This document shows positions 28,716-38,367 of a stretch of 38,494 nt of DNA, in pieces (within the stretch, counting starts at the first letter, position 1; every line of letters begins with the position of its first letter). The DNA comes from Chara braunii. Its lineage: Eukaryota; Streptophyta; Charophyceae; Charales; Characeae. The notes below the pieces were generated by a model. That model was not told where the DNA came from. It made no database searches and saw only the letters and a program-made list of their open reading frames with translations. The stretch is taken from positions 1,107,181 to 1,145,674 of the forward strand of contig BFEA01000429.1 of assembly GCA_003427395.1 (NCBI GenBank), in the 5' to 3' direction. The translations under genes and the position numbers were made by a program.

Positions 28716-28912
28716 TGGAATAATGGAAACAGTGGCCAACTGCCTTTCGACCACGCTTCGAAAGCTCATCAATATCAATACATAGCCGCGCATACTCATT
28801 TCAGCTCACGCGCACATTCCCCGACGCGTTTCGATCGGCTGCGCTCCGATCATCCTCAGGGGGCTAACCACATGACCCTGCCTTGCGGCCCGCCTAACAC
28901 ACCACCCATAAG
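28716..28912 (-). repeat. Hammerhead-bearing repeat module
   Basis: + strand: AATGGAAACAGTGGCCAACT, CACGCGCACATTCCCCGACG, the ribozyme-like segment, then GGGGGCTAACCACATGACCC and TGCCTTGCGG. It has GAA runs on both sides (28673-28715 and 28913-28932). Confidence 0.75.
28819..28863 (-). ncRNA. Hammerhead-ribozyme-like motif, best copy of the family
   Basis: Minus strand: CCCC, CTGAGGA, an extra U, stem II GATCGG / CCGATC (6 perfect pairs) around loop AGCGCAG, GAA, A15.1, CGCG loop, U16.1, C17, GGGG. Stem I is CCCC/GGGG. Stem III would be one A-U pair (or AC/GU) with a tiny palindromic CGCG cap, the minimal form reported for Penelope-type hammerheads. The extra U beside stem II is shared with the other copies as a bulge. 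Confidence 0.68.
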
Positions 28913-29150
28913 AAGAAGAAGAAGAAGAAGAAAGAGAGGGTGAAGAAGAAGAAGAAGAAGAAGAAAGGAGGAGGGGGATGAGAAGAAGAAGAAGGAGGAG
29001 GAGGAGGAGGAGGAGGAGCAGAAAAAGAAGAGTAAGAGTGATAGAACAGTGGCCAAGACTGCTCTTCGCACAGGCTTCCATTAAAAAATACATGACAGTT
29101 CTCATCATGTACTGAAATCAGAAACGCGCAAACAGCAAACGAAGGAGAAG
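28913..29150 (-). repeat. GAA/GGA tract and partial hammerhead-bearing module
   Basis: Purine tract 28913-29035, then AGTGATAGAACAGTGGCCAA, GACTGCTCTTCGCAC and AGAAACGCGCAAACAG, the left part of the module only. Poly-Ser/Leu frames on the minus strand are repeat artefacts. Confidence 0.65.
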
Positions 29151-30962
29151 ATTCGGGTCTTCAGTCTGACATATGATTAAGATCTCGATTCATTTTTTAT
29201 CTTTTTCAAATGATGATAATGAGCCCCCTTACCAGCATCGATCTTTTTTTTCTTTTTCTTTTTTTCTTTTTCTTTTTCAATCGCTGGTCGTCATAAAGAT
29301 CCTGATTGTGATTTTGGCGACTTCTGTATATCAAAATCGGCTTGGTGATACTTACGCTCATGCAGACCTCGCCATCACCGTTTGGGATTGCGACGAAGAA
29401 GAAGAAGAATTTGAATTTGAAGGAGGAGGAGGGGGAAGGGGAGAAGGAGGAGGAGGAGGAGGAGGAGGAGGATATGAGGATCAGGATTTAGATCTTCAAC
29501 CTCGTATGGTTATATAACGATCGGGATGACGGCGATGGCGATCCTTGGCACCATCGCGTTTGGCGGCACGGTCATTTTCTTCACTCATGTCAGTAATCGG
29601 GGCGTAAAAGCATGGTTAAAATAAAAAAAATAAAAAATAATAAAAAAAGAAGAAGCTTGAGAAGAGTCTTCATCGCGATGTCGATCGTGGTCTTCATCAT
29701 GAACCTTGACCATCAAAAAAAAAAAAAAAAAAAACGATCTTGATGACAATGCTCATCATGCTTGTGATCCGGATACCGATCTTCATCAGCATTACAGAGC
29801 TAACCATGATTCTGAACACCAGATTTTCGTGACGATCCTCGTCGTCACGACGAGTCTGATCGTAATAGCGCAGACAAGAGCAACAGCAACGAAGTACAAG
29901 ATACAAGAGAACGCAGAAAACGGGGATTCGAGAAAACAGAAAACCGACAAAAAAAATGAAGACCCAGTTGGAATCGCCGATTTCGAAAGCAATACTGCTC
30001 TTCTTGTTCCAAAGCACGTGTCGGCCATTACTTTCAACCAAAATAATAATAATATAATAAATTAATAAAATAATAATAATAATAATAAATTAATAAAATA
30101 ATAATAATAATAATTTAAAAAAAAGGAAGAGAGAAAAAAAGGGGGGGAAAACAGCGATTAAAAAAGAAAGACAAACTAGGAGAAAAGAAAAAGAAACGGA
30201 AAAAAAAAAAGAAGACGTTGAACTGGAAGAGGACTGCAAAAAAAAAAAAAAAGATGAAGAAGAAGACGAAAAGGTCCCTTCCGATAGATCGGAGCAATAT
30301 TTTTCGTTTCACAAGAGGTAGGGGGAAAAAAAAGAAGGGAGGGGCGGACTGCCCAGGGGGAGGAGGGGAGGAGAGAACGAGAGGAATCATGAAAAAGCAT
30401 TCGAAAACGAGAAAAAAGAAACAAAAAAAAAAGAAAAAGAAAACAAAAAGAGAGTTGTGGAACGAACCAGTCGGCTTACCTCGATGCCAACTAGATGTGG
30501 AAAAAAAAGTGACGTCATCGAAAAACATCGCATCGGTTAGTTCTCACTGAGTGACTTCACTGCCAGACACCGCAAACAGAGTCAGCGATGGCATGAATCT
30601 GGCCCGAATATCGGTCAAATACGCCAAGGGATGTACTACTTTGCTGAGAACCCCGCACACAGAGTCGTCGATCTCTGATTCTATACTCATCTTTTTTCTT
30701 TTTCTTTTTTTTTTCGTACATTGTTTAATTTAATTTTATTTTAATTTACTTTACATTTTGCACATTCTGTCGCGGGAAGCACGCATGCAGAGCTTCAGCA
30801 TCGGACATCATTCAGTATGCTGAGTCAGCACCATGAAACGAACTCACTTTGTGACCTTAATGAATGAATCTAGCTATCATTACCGTCAAATGCATCCACC
30901 AGAGTCCTAGTATATGGACACATGCATTGCAGACAGACTAAATGATCGCGCATTACTCCTGT
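29151..30962. other. Unassigned low-complexity region
   Basis: Poly-T/CT tracts (29244-29279), GGA tract (29420-29470), poly-A (29716-29734), GATC-rich text (29281-29880), (ATA)n at 30040-30115 and A-rich 30116-30460. Frames here are Lys- or Phe-rich because of composition. No gene supported. Confidence 0.5.
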
Positions 30963-31073
30963 ACTACCCTTTTCCCCCGAATAGAACACACGGTCGTCAT
31001 CGCTATATCTAGACTGAAAGTTGCCCCAAATACAACTGTAATTACCGTGTTGTATTCGAGGGAAGACAGTAGT
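30963..31073. mobile_element. Foldback MITE, family A copy
   Basis: ACTACCCTTTT, then CCCCCGAATAGAACACACGG, is mirrored by ACCGTGTTGTATTCGAGGG and AAGACAGTAGT; the centre is ATCTAGACTGAAAGTTGCCC, as in 1413-1480. Arms are more diverged from each other than in the 26-kb copy, so it is older. Confidence 0.85.
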
Positions 31074-31095
31074 AGGAAGCATACAGTGTCACTCA

Positions 31096-31410
31096 GATGC
31101 AGCAGGCATACCAGAGCATCAGCTTCGGCCAGCATTCCGTACCCTTTTTTTTTTTNTTTTTTTCTTTTTTAATCAAAACGCCCCCAGGTTTGCTAGGTGT
31201 GACTCAACAGCATGCAGAAGATTATTATAATAGCGTTCGACTAAATGCAAAGATGCAGCAGGCATACCAGAGCATCAGCTTCGGCCAGCATTCCGTACCC
31301 TTTTTTTTTCTTTTTTTTTCTTTTTCTTAAATCAAAACGCCCCCAGGTTTGCTAGGTGTGACTCAACAGCATGCAGAAGATTATTATAATAGCGTTCGAC
31401 TAAATGCAAA
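31096..31410 (+). repeat. 156-bp tandem duplication
   Basis: Units 31096-31251 and 31252-31410 share GATGCAGCAGGCATACCAG, a poly-T run and ATTATAATAGCGTTCGACTA. An N lies in the first poly-T (~31156). A third partial unit (TTATAGCGTTCGACTAGATG) is at ~31631-31690. Nearly identical, so recent or an assembly duplication. Confidence 0.88.
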
Positions 31411-31447
31411 GGGCCTGGCACAAGAGAGCGAGAGATCCGTAGTTTTT

Positions 31448-31570
31448 CAAGGTTCAAGGTTCCAGGTTCCAGGTTCCAGGTTCCAAGGTTCCAAGGTTCC
31501 AAGGTTCCAGGTTCCAAGGTTCCAAGGTTCCAGGTTCCAAGGTTCCAAGGTTAAAGGTTAAAGGTTCAAA
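31448..31570 (+). repeat. GGTTCC minisatellite
   Basis: Short units GGTTCCA and GGTTCCAA repeated about 15 times, ending in GGTTAAA variants. Confidence 0.9.
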
Positions 31571-31830
31571 CCATGCTTCAGGGTTCAGAGGTCAAGGTTC
31601 AAGGTTAAAGGTTCAAACCATGGTTACTCAAAAGCATGCATAAGATTATAGCGTTCGACTAGATGCAAGAGAGCGAGAGATCCGTAGTACGTCAAGGTCC
31701 AAGGTTCCAAGGTTCCAGGTTCCAAGGTTCCAGGTTCCAGGTTCCAAGGTTAAAGGTTAAAGGTTCAAACCATGGTTCAAGGTGCAAGGTTATAAGGTCG
31801 GAGGTTCAAACCATGGTTCAAGGTTCACAC
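31571..31830 (+). repeat. GGTTCC/GGTTCAAACCATGG minisatellite
   Basis: A second GGTTCCAA block at ~31697-31750 and four copies of GGTTCAAACCATG, a partly palindromic unit, at ~31564-31820. Probably one array split by the duplication at 31631-31690. Confidence 0.82.
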
Positions 31831-32300
31831 CTATCTTGCACAGAGCAAACCGATACACCGCACGGGGACCAACAGAACCACGTGTACACAGGTCTCATCT
31901 GGCTTCAGCTGCGGTCTACACGTCGCCTCTGCAGCAAACCAGGCCAGTGGAAGCACGTTCGCGCTGCCAGTCCTTCGGACTGCTCCCCGTAAGCCTACCG
32001 TTCTTTTACAACGCTCCCTCGACAACGTGACTGTGGTATAGGACCTGTCTTTTCACTTGACGATGTTCATATTCACGGCTGTTCGGGGGCGCAGAATCCT
32101 CAATAACCAACCGGCGTAACTCAGTACATACACCCACAAACCGTTGAAATGCGGACGTAAGTTCGAATCCAGATCGAACTACATTCCTGAATTACGTGGT
32201 GCCGCTCAGGACATGCTCACACGGGGACTTCAATTTTTTAATTTTTATTTTTTTTAGCAGAACAATCCCCTGAGGCAGCTTGAGATTGCGGTAGGGCCCA
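31831..32300. other. Unassigned sequence
   Basis: No supported gene. A tRNA-like stretch near 32110-32180 (TAACTCAGTAC ... AGTTCGAATCC) does not fold well. Confidence 0.35.
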
Positions 32301-32690
32301 GCGGCCTAGCTCAGTTGGTAAGGCATGCAAGTGGCATTCAGGAGGTCTCGGGTTCGATCCCCATTGGCCTCATGCACCTTCCTGGGCAAGCTTGGCGCCC
32401 ACCACCTAGAGATATGCCGTTGGTCCCCCCCAGTGGCATTGAGCAGAGACTGCTGATGTTCATAGGGGGAGGGGACCTGAGGGGAGGCACAGTGACTGGC
32501 CCATCGAAGAAGCTCCGTCCTGATGCTAGCAGCTGACCCCTGGCCGGTATCGCCCACCTGCTGTAGCAGGTGTCGCACCTGCTGGTGGGTGCAGCTCCCG
32601 CATGTTCCCTCATTGGAGGCTTGAGCACGGATGTGGCTGCTACGGGGTTCCCCGTAATACTATAATAATGACAATAAAAAAGGCCTGAAA
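32301..32690 (+). mobile_element. tRNA-derived SINE
   Basis: The head carries a Pol III box A (TAGCTCAGTTGGTAAGGC, 32307-32324) and box B (GGTTCGATCCC, 32351-32361), spaced as in a tRNA gene, with GGCC at both ends of the tRNA-like part. The cloverleaf is degenerate, so it is not a working tRNA. A tRNA-unrelated body and an A-rich tail (ATAATGACAATAAAAAA, to ~32688) follow. About 390 bp. No target duplication was found. Confidence 0.8.
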
Positions 32691-33805
32691 GGCCATCCTG
32701 TCCAGATTTGACAGGTAACCTGCTGGGAAACGGGCCCAGCATCCCCTTTTACGAATTTCAGAAATCACACGGAAGTTGTGTCCAGAGGGGGGGTGCCTTC
32801 ACAGTCCAGCAATGGGGACGTCGAGCTGCAAACCCCTGAAGCTATTCAACCAAACTCTTTCAGGCCCTCCGCCGCCGAAAACCTCAGTCCCTGTGAGTTA
32901 GGGCCGGGTTGTACCGAGAGGCGGCGACTGTTCGTCACTGAAGCAGCAACTTTGCCGATTTTTTGTGCTCAGAAGAATTCATTAAAATGTCTGAAAACTT
33001 GAGAATCCGTTTATTAGGTCATGATCTTTCAAGGAAAAATATCAGAATAAATAAATAAAATCATTTTGGCCGTGAAATATTCGCTGCGCCTATTCGGCGC
33101 ATTTTCAATTTTTGCCACAAATTCCATTTTCGAGGCCCGCCCGGTTTTCCACTCTGTACTACCGGTATCCGTCGTGAAACGGCGCTACCAGTACCCCCGA
33201 GGTTTCTGACGTCAGGGGGACTGGTGGGTACACGGCCCGAGTCTTGCAGAAAGTTTTTGTCACCACAAGCAAAACTCAGAGGGACAGTGCGGCGTGGGCA
33301 CCGTTGAAAAAAAAAATCGGCGGCCTCCGAAGTGGTGCGGGTTTCGTGCTGACACCCCCGGGCGGATGTGTGGTGTACTGGTGCTACCATAGAGCTGCAA
33401 AGCCCTAAACCCTTTCCCCTAGATCTTTTGAGGCCCTTAATTCTTCAGCCCCCAGACAGAACTTAGCTGGGCATGACAGAAGGACTTTTCTAAAAGTATC
33501 TGACTGCATTTACAGCCAGACCTAGATGAATCTGACTGCAATTGTGTCCACAGCTTAGAGTAAAGGGTCCTGGTGTGACGATGATATCTTTTTTTTTTTC
33601 CTTTTTTTTGGGGGAAATCAGGATGATAGCTCAAGGCTGCTGCCTTTGCTAGGAAAAAAGGAAGAGAATCCTGGCTAAGGGTCTTGTCTTGTTAGACACT
33701 CTAAAAAATGCCGATTTTTAGGAATGCAATGTGGTTACAGGCATTCCCAAAACTGAATTCATGAAAGAAAATGTGAAAATCCTAAAAAAATTGAAGTTCC
33801 TTCCC
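32691..33805. other. Unassigned sequence with LINE-tail fragment
   Basis: GGCCTGAAAGGCC forms a small palindrome at 32691-32703. 32713-32746 resembles the LINE-tail box (CCTGCTGGGAAACGGGCCCAGC) in minus orientation. The frames at 33061-33390 and 33437-33634 have no recognisable domain. Confidence 0.4.
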
Positions 33806-33872
33806 AGCACGTGTTGTTGCTCCCCACGAATAGATTGGAGCATGTCCAAAAAAAAAAAAAAAAAAAAAAAAA
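33806..33872 (+). mobile_element. LINE/SINE 3' end with poly(A) tail, + strand
   Basis: TTGTTGCTCCCCACGAATAG, then ATTGGAGCATGTCC and 25 A (33848-33872), is the same 3' terminus as at 22532-22600 but on the opposite strand. Sequence upstream (33560-33805) is probably element-derived but unrecognised. Confidence 0.65.
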
Positions 33873-34639
33873 GTTCCTTCCAAGGACACATTTCACGGAG
33901 GCTCGCCGGCGCGTGCAGGGCACCGTTGTCTCCAGTTCTGCGGAGCAGAAGTCCGTCGGGCCAGGGGTCGGACATTGGAGGCCTGCAGTGGCGGGATGAA
34001 GGCAACAGCCACCATCGGTAGCCGTTGGAACGGGGGGGGGGGGGGNGGGNGGCGCGAAGCCAACCGGGAACGGCAAGCGGCTGATGCCCTGTCCTCCGTA
34101 GTCGACCATTAGCTTTGAAGCGAAACGCGGGGGAGGAAGAGGTGTTGCGCCATCCTGGTATCGACGATCTGCGGGCAGTGGAGGGCGTCCAACAGTCGGA
34201 ATTAAAAGTAGTGGCTTTGCCCTCTGACCTCTTCTGCATATGGCGCCATATCAACGACCTGCAGTTGCATCTGTCGGCATGCTGGGTGGACGACCTGCCC
34301 CTCGTTGTCTCCAGAACCGCATCCGTCACCGCCAACGCCACCACCTCCCGCTCTTCAGAAGACAGCGCATGGCTGCCCCCGCGAATGTCCATCTCCATCG
34401 TCGACATTGTGCCCGTGCGACTCTTCCACGCTCAGCCTGTGTTTGCCGCCCCAAAAGACTCCGCCTGTATTCGCCGGCCCAGAAGACTTCACACGCCGGG
34501 CGAAAGACGGCTCCCTACACGTTGTGTACTGCTGCTCCGTTTTTTGTACGGCATCCATGGCTGCTCCGTTTTTTGTACGTCATCACCCCCTGCAGTGCTA
34601 GTGGCACTGGTAGAAGCAGATACCACTTAGTCTAGCACC
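33873..34639. other. Unassigned sequence with short duplication and N bases
   Basis: N bases at 34046 and 34050 inside a poly-G run. CTGCTCCGTTTTTTGTACG occurs twice (~34530 and ~34560). Frames on both strands (for example minus 33718-34407) cross the gap and show no domain I can name. Confidence 0.4.
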
Positions 34640-35651
34640 TGGGACAGGCTCCATCTATTGGTGGGGAGCATCACCTGCTGGAAATCAGGTCCAGCGTCCC
34701 ATATATAGAGTGAATCTGGAAGATCTGGAAAATACCAGGAAGGGAGGTTAAGGGAAGCCTGCCAGCATTGATTGCTCTGAAATCCAGAGGATTGACTGTG
34801 CAGGTCTTAAGAGAAGGTTTTTAGAACAGGAGCCCCCAAATACCCTGACCCGGATGTTATTATCCAGTATCCCCGCTCGCCAGCATGCAAGGGAAAGCAT
34901 TTGATAAACATTTCCCGGGGGCGACCGGGAGAACAGTATTGCAGAGACATATCTTCAGCCCTGATCCGGCCGCCAGATTGAGCACTTCTTCCTGATGTGA
35001 CTGCTCTGCCCACTCTAAATCTGAAGGATTCCACCCATTGCTCAGACTTGCAGAGACTCTAAACTGTCGCAGAATCTTTTGCTACCCCGGTGGGCACCAG
35101 GGGTGATTCTTGACCTATGGGCAGGGTTTTTTTCAGAAAAGAGCCTCGACTAAGGAAAGCAGGTGAGGGGGGAAGGGATCCGGGAAATCAGAAGGGGGTC
35201 TCATAGGGAACGAGGGCTCAAAATTAGTCCAATCATTAAAAACCAAGCGGTAGTCCCTGGGGGCGACCTGTTCAGCCCTGGTCTGTCCTCTTGGTTGGCC
35301 CCATCCCCACTCTACCCTAGCTACCCATCCCCCCGTCCCCCCCAAGCCAATCTGTACAAAAGGCCGTGAGATCCCGCTTAATATCCCGGTCTGTTTGAAA
35401 GGTATCCATCTGGTTTTTCAAGTCATACCATCTACGTAGCAATTCCAGCTGGATCTGTTCCTTGATTTGCTCTATGAACTCCCCGTCCGCCACTCTAACG
35501 TTTTCCAGATTGAGAAGGCAACGCTGCCACCACAGAGCCCAGAGGACTGTTCTTCTTCCAAGACAACCAATTTCCGGTATAGGAGGGTGCGGTAGCCATT
35601 TCGGGGCAGTGTCCAGTCAGAATTGCTCGCCAAGGCCACGGCCAGGGTGTG

Positions 35652-35745
35652 TCCGGCATCATCTTGCGCCACAATCTGTCCCACCAGCGCCACGTCTGTA
35701 CGGCCACCGGACACTGCATGAAGATGTGTTCGATGGTCTCGTTCC
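35652..35745 (-). pseudogene. zf-RVT-like C-terminal domain of the LINE
   Basis: Reads ETIEHIFMQCPVAVQTWRWW then DRLWRKMMPD. The H-x3-C spacing and W-rich follow-on are typical of the zinc-binding C-terminus of plant LINE ORF2. The upstream Cys pair is lost by frameshift. Confidence 0.7.
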
Positions 35746-36118
35746 ATTTTCATGAGGAGAAGGCCGTGAGCCACCGTTGACACCAGGGTAGTGCAACACC
35801 TTTCTGCTCCAGATGAGTGTGGTCGATTAACCAGGCGTTTGTGGGGAGGCAGAGGTGGGCAATCTGTCACTGTAAGGAAGTTATTTTAGACGATCGGGCT
35901 TTAGTTTCGCTGAACCATTTTATGGGCGTGACGAGGGCCCGGTTCACGTTAAGATGTCTGGCCCACCTGTCGTTTATCTGATCCCTCAGTTGCCTCTTTA
36001 AGCGAAGCATCCTGTATGTGGTTTTGACCGACAAATTTTGAAGGTGGATCTCCTTGGTTGGCCCATTCGTTGGTCTGCTTGCTGGCCCTGTCATAGGTTT
36101 CTTGGCAGGCTGCCATTT

Positions 36119-36487
36119 TCATTCTAAGGGGTCCAAAGCCAACTCTTGAACTGGGGACTGGGGCTGAAAAACAAAAAAGTCAGTGTCATCTCCTAGCACA
36201 CGTACACAGAAGACCTCCTCCCTCTCCCTCCATTGGAAAGGGTTGCGGGAGCCCCTCAGCTGGGTTATCGGCCCAATTGAATAGAATTCCACTAGTACGT
36301 TTGTGTGTCGAAGTTGGTGGATCCTGCCAATCATGTGCGGCTCCCCCCGCAAGCCAACCCAATCACCCTCCTGGAGGGTAGAACCCCGTCGCAGCATTTT
36401 GTACCATGCAAATGGGATGGCGTCGATGATCATGTCCAAGTGATTGTCTATTTGGTGGCAGTACCGGAGGTCGTCCCGTAGTTGCAC
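36119..36487 (-). pseudogene. LINE ORF2 fragment, role unknown
   Basis: A 122-residue frame with PFAWYKMLRRGSTLQEGDWV, GEPHMIGRIHQL and FQWREREEVFCVRVLGDDTD. It lies between the thumb and the zf-RVT tail. I do not recognise a named domain; the beta-rich GDWVGLRGEPHMIGRIH pattern may be a small SH3-like fold. Confidence 0.4.
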
Positions 36488-36672
36488 TGCCGACTTTCAG
36501 TTTTTCCTTTCCAAATCCCATAGTTGTCCCACCCGCATGATCCCATCCTGCACCTACCCCCTTCCACGGTGATGCTGAACTGCAGAGCACTTGCCCTGAG
36601 TGAGGTGTAATCCATCGGTTTCCAAATAGTGGTTGTCGGGCCACTTCCTCCCATCGTTCAGATGCTTGCTTT

Positions 36673-37020
36673 TCAGGGAGGGGCAGCTGACGCCAGCATT
36701 ACAGTAACGACGGTCAGAATTGTTCCACTGGCTGACGCTGAATTTTCCGAGGGATTGACCAGTACCTGTCTTCTAGCCATGTGAGCGGGTGGACTCCACT
36801 TGGGGCCGGTGGGGCTAAACAAGCTATATATGTTCCAAGGCCAGAGCCCGCCAGGGGCAGTGAGTGGAAAAAAACAATTTTTTGATCCATTGGAGGCGGA
36901 GGGCCCTACTTGCGTTTGGGGGTCAATGATACCCAAGCCTCCCCCTTTCTTTGGTTGAATCACTGAATCCCATGCCACCCGGTTGAGCACATTTGCCCGC
37001 TCGTCGTCACCACGCCACAA
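36673..37020 (-). pseudogene. LINE RT thumb fragment
   Basis: MWRGDDERANVLNRVAWDSV followed by IQPKKGGGLGIID matches the (F)LW...VAW..V..PK..GGLG(I/F).D box that follows the RT palm in plant LINEs. After ~40 residues a frameshift gives unrelated text. Confidence 0.78.
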
Positions 37021-37186
37021 AAAAGCTGCTACCCTGGCCCTAAGAGTCTGATGTGCAGTCTTGCTTAGTGGCCAAAGTACCGATTTCTATCAGAATGTGG
37101 CAAAAACTACGTTGTTGATAGCTACTAGTGCTCGTCCCAAAAGCGAGGTGTGTTTGTTTCGCCACTTGGACAGCTTGGCCAGGGCT

Positions 37187-37360
37187 GCCCTTCCTCCTAC
37201 CCGCCTTCACACGTCCGTAAAAATTCGAATTTAAATTTTTGAACGCGTTGCGTACTGCTGTCACAGTGTCGTTTTGTGTACATCATCCATGGCGATTGCC
37301 CATCCTCCTGCCCGCCTTCACGCATCTGTAAAAATTTGAATTCGAATTTTCAAACACCTA
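37187..37360 (+). repeat. ~50-bp direct duplication, 124-bp offset
   Basis: CCTCCTACCCGCCTTCAC, then TAAAAATTCGAATTTAAAT, at ~37187-37236 recurs with small changes at ~37311-37360. The AATTCGAATT core is palindromic. Confidence 0.75.
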
Positions 37361-37654
37361 CTTCCTCGCACTTTTTTTCTCCCCGTCCTGAACTGGACAG
37401 GGCCCACCGCCCTGTGTACCACGGAACGAGACTGCAATGGGCGGACATCGTCGGCCCAGCTCCGTATATGTACATGAGAATAGGCTGCGGGAGGCCCTTT
37501 AGGACTGTTCCTAAAAGTTTTTCTTTAGGGATGTGTGTAACCACGCCGCCACAATTCCTAAAAATCTTTTAGGACTCATCCTAATCTTTTAGGGATCCTT
37601 TAGAAGTGCCTAACGAGCCCCTAATAGTGAAGAAAGTAAAAACAATTCTTGCAG

Positions 37655-37832
37655 GGCCAGATCCCGCTGGAAAAGAGGATTGGAATGAGCGTCTGAATCT
37701 GGACGTGTTTGTGGAGAGGTGCAGAAAACTGTGATTGATCTGCTTTTCTGCATCTTTGTGCGGAACACGTCCATATTCAGACACTTATTCCATATTCAGA
37801 CACTTATTCCAATCGTCCTTGCCCGTGGGAGT
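37655..37832. mobile_element. Foldback MITE, family B copy 2
   Basis: Left AGATCCCGCTGG, then GAGGATTGGAATGAGCGTC and TGAATCTGGACGTGTTTGTG, pairs with the right arm (reverse complement AAGGACGATTGGAATAAGTG, TCTGAATATGGACGTGTT). The right arm holds an internal duplication of CCATATTCAGACACTTATT (37771-37789, 37790-37808). Confidence 0.82.
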
Positions 37833-37975
37833 AGTGGTGGGTAGATAGTGAAAGGTGAAATTGAGAGAAGAAAAAACAGAAACAAAAGTAAGGACCCACT
37901 TGCACGGAACACGAGATGGAGATGGAATCTGGAGCTGATAATAACCCCCTACACCCGGGCCAAGTTCAGACCAGA

Positions 37976-38298
37976 CGCATGGGGCCTGGCTCCACTACAC
38001 ACTCTACATGCATTTGGACTGCACGGTTGACCAGGGGCGGAGTCCCACTAGCAGCGTTGAGTTTCCTCAACGCCTGAATCTGGACGTGTTTGTGGATATG
38101 TGTAGAAATCGTGCGGAGTTGAGTTTTCTCAACCACACATCTCCACAAACACGTCCAGATTCAGGCTTTGAGGAAACTCAATGCCGCTAATGGGACTTGG
38201 CCCCGGATGCTTTCAAAATGTTGCCCTGGTCCGAATGCATATGGTAGTGTCAAAATGCATGTGGAGTGTTGTGTAGTGGAGCGAGCCTGGGGCCATGG
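37976..38298. mobile_element. ~320-bp foldback structure around MITE B copy 3
   Basis: The outer left arm GCATGGGGCCTGGCTCCACT, then ACACACTCTACATGCATTTG, is mirrored on the right by ATGCATGTGGAGTGTTGTG, TAGTGGAGCGAGCCTGGGG and CCATGG. The inner part is a family B element, so the whole region can fold as one long hairpin with bulges. It may be a longer member of the family or a nested insertion. Confidence 0.7.
38034..38204. mobile_element. Foldback MITE, family B copy 3
   Basis: GGGGCGGAGTCCCACTAGC, GTTGAGTTTCCTCAACGCC and TGAATCTGGACGTGTTTGTG on the left; the reverse complement of the right arm gives AGTCCCATTAGC, ATTGAGTTTCCTCAAAGCC and TGAATCTGGACGTGTTTGTG. Arms of ~65 bp are almost perfect, the youngest copy of family B. 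Confidence 0.92.
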
Positions 38299-38357
38299 AG
38301 AACGTGTAGCAGTGGAGCGAGACCCCTTATCTTGCCACTTCTGGGAGCAGATGCACC

Positions 38358-38367
38358 CTTATATATA
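38358..38367 (+). promoter_or_regulatory. TATA-like box upstream of the hammerhead
   Basis: TTATATATAG lies just upstream of the hammerhead's stem I. It could be a Pol II TATA element for the transcript that carries the ribozyme, or chance AT-rich sequence. Confidence 0.3.

Larger units (their letters stand above)
34640..37200 (-). mobile_element. 5'-truncated, decayed LINE
   Basis: Minus strand, 5' to 3': LSKWRNKHTSLLGRALVAIN-like text near 37090-37175, the post-RT thumb WDSVIQPKKGGGLGIIDP (~36900-37020), a frame of unknown role (36487-36119), basic helices (36094-35867), a zf-RVT-type tail (35652-35745) and the 3' terminus GGGACGCTGGACC ... CACCAATAGATGGAG (34706-34645). Endonuclease and RT palm are absent (5' truncation is typical). 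Multiple stops and shifts; no poly(A) left. Confidence 0.78.

Noticed and set aside
29706-30550. Lys-rich and Phe-rich frames
   Set aside because: A/T-rich low-complexity sequence; no domain and no codon pattern distinct from the opposite strand.
32105-32185. Possible tRNA gene (TAACTCAGTAC ... TTGAAAT ... AGTTCGAATCC)
   Set aside because: Box A and box B resemblance only; anticodon and T stems do not pair properly and the acceptor stem is absent. At best a SINE relic.
33155-33215. Possible hammerhead strand (CTGACGTCAGAAAC on the minus strand)
   Set aside because: No room for a stem II between the CUGA and GAAAC parts; the match is a by-product of the palindrome TGACGTCA.
34079-34130. CTGATG ... 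CGAAACGCGGG resembling a hammerhead on the + strand
   Set aside because: The core reads CTGATGC rather than CTGANGA, the intervening sequence does not pair, and there is no cleavage triplet or stem I partner.
33718-34407. 229-codon minus-strand frame
   Set aside because: Crosses N bases and a poly-G run, contains a poly-Phe stretch from a poly(A) tail, and overlaps equally long frames on the other strand. No recognised domain.
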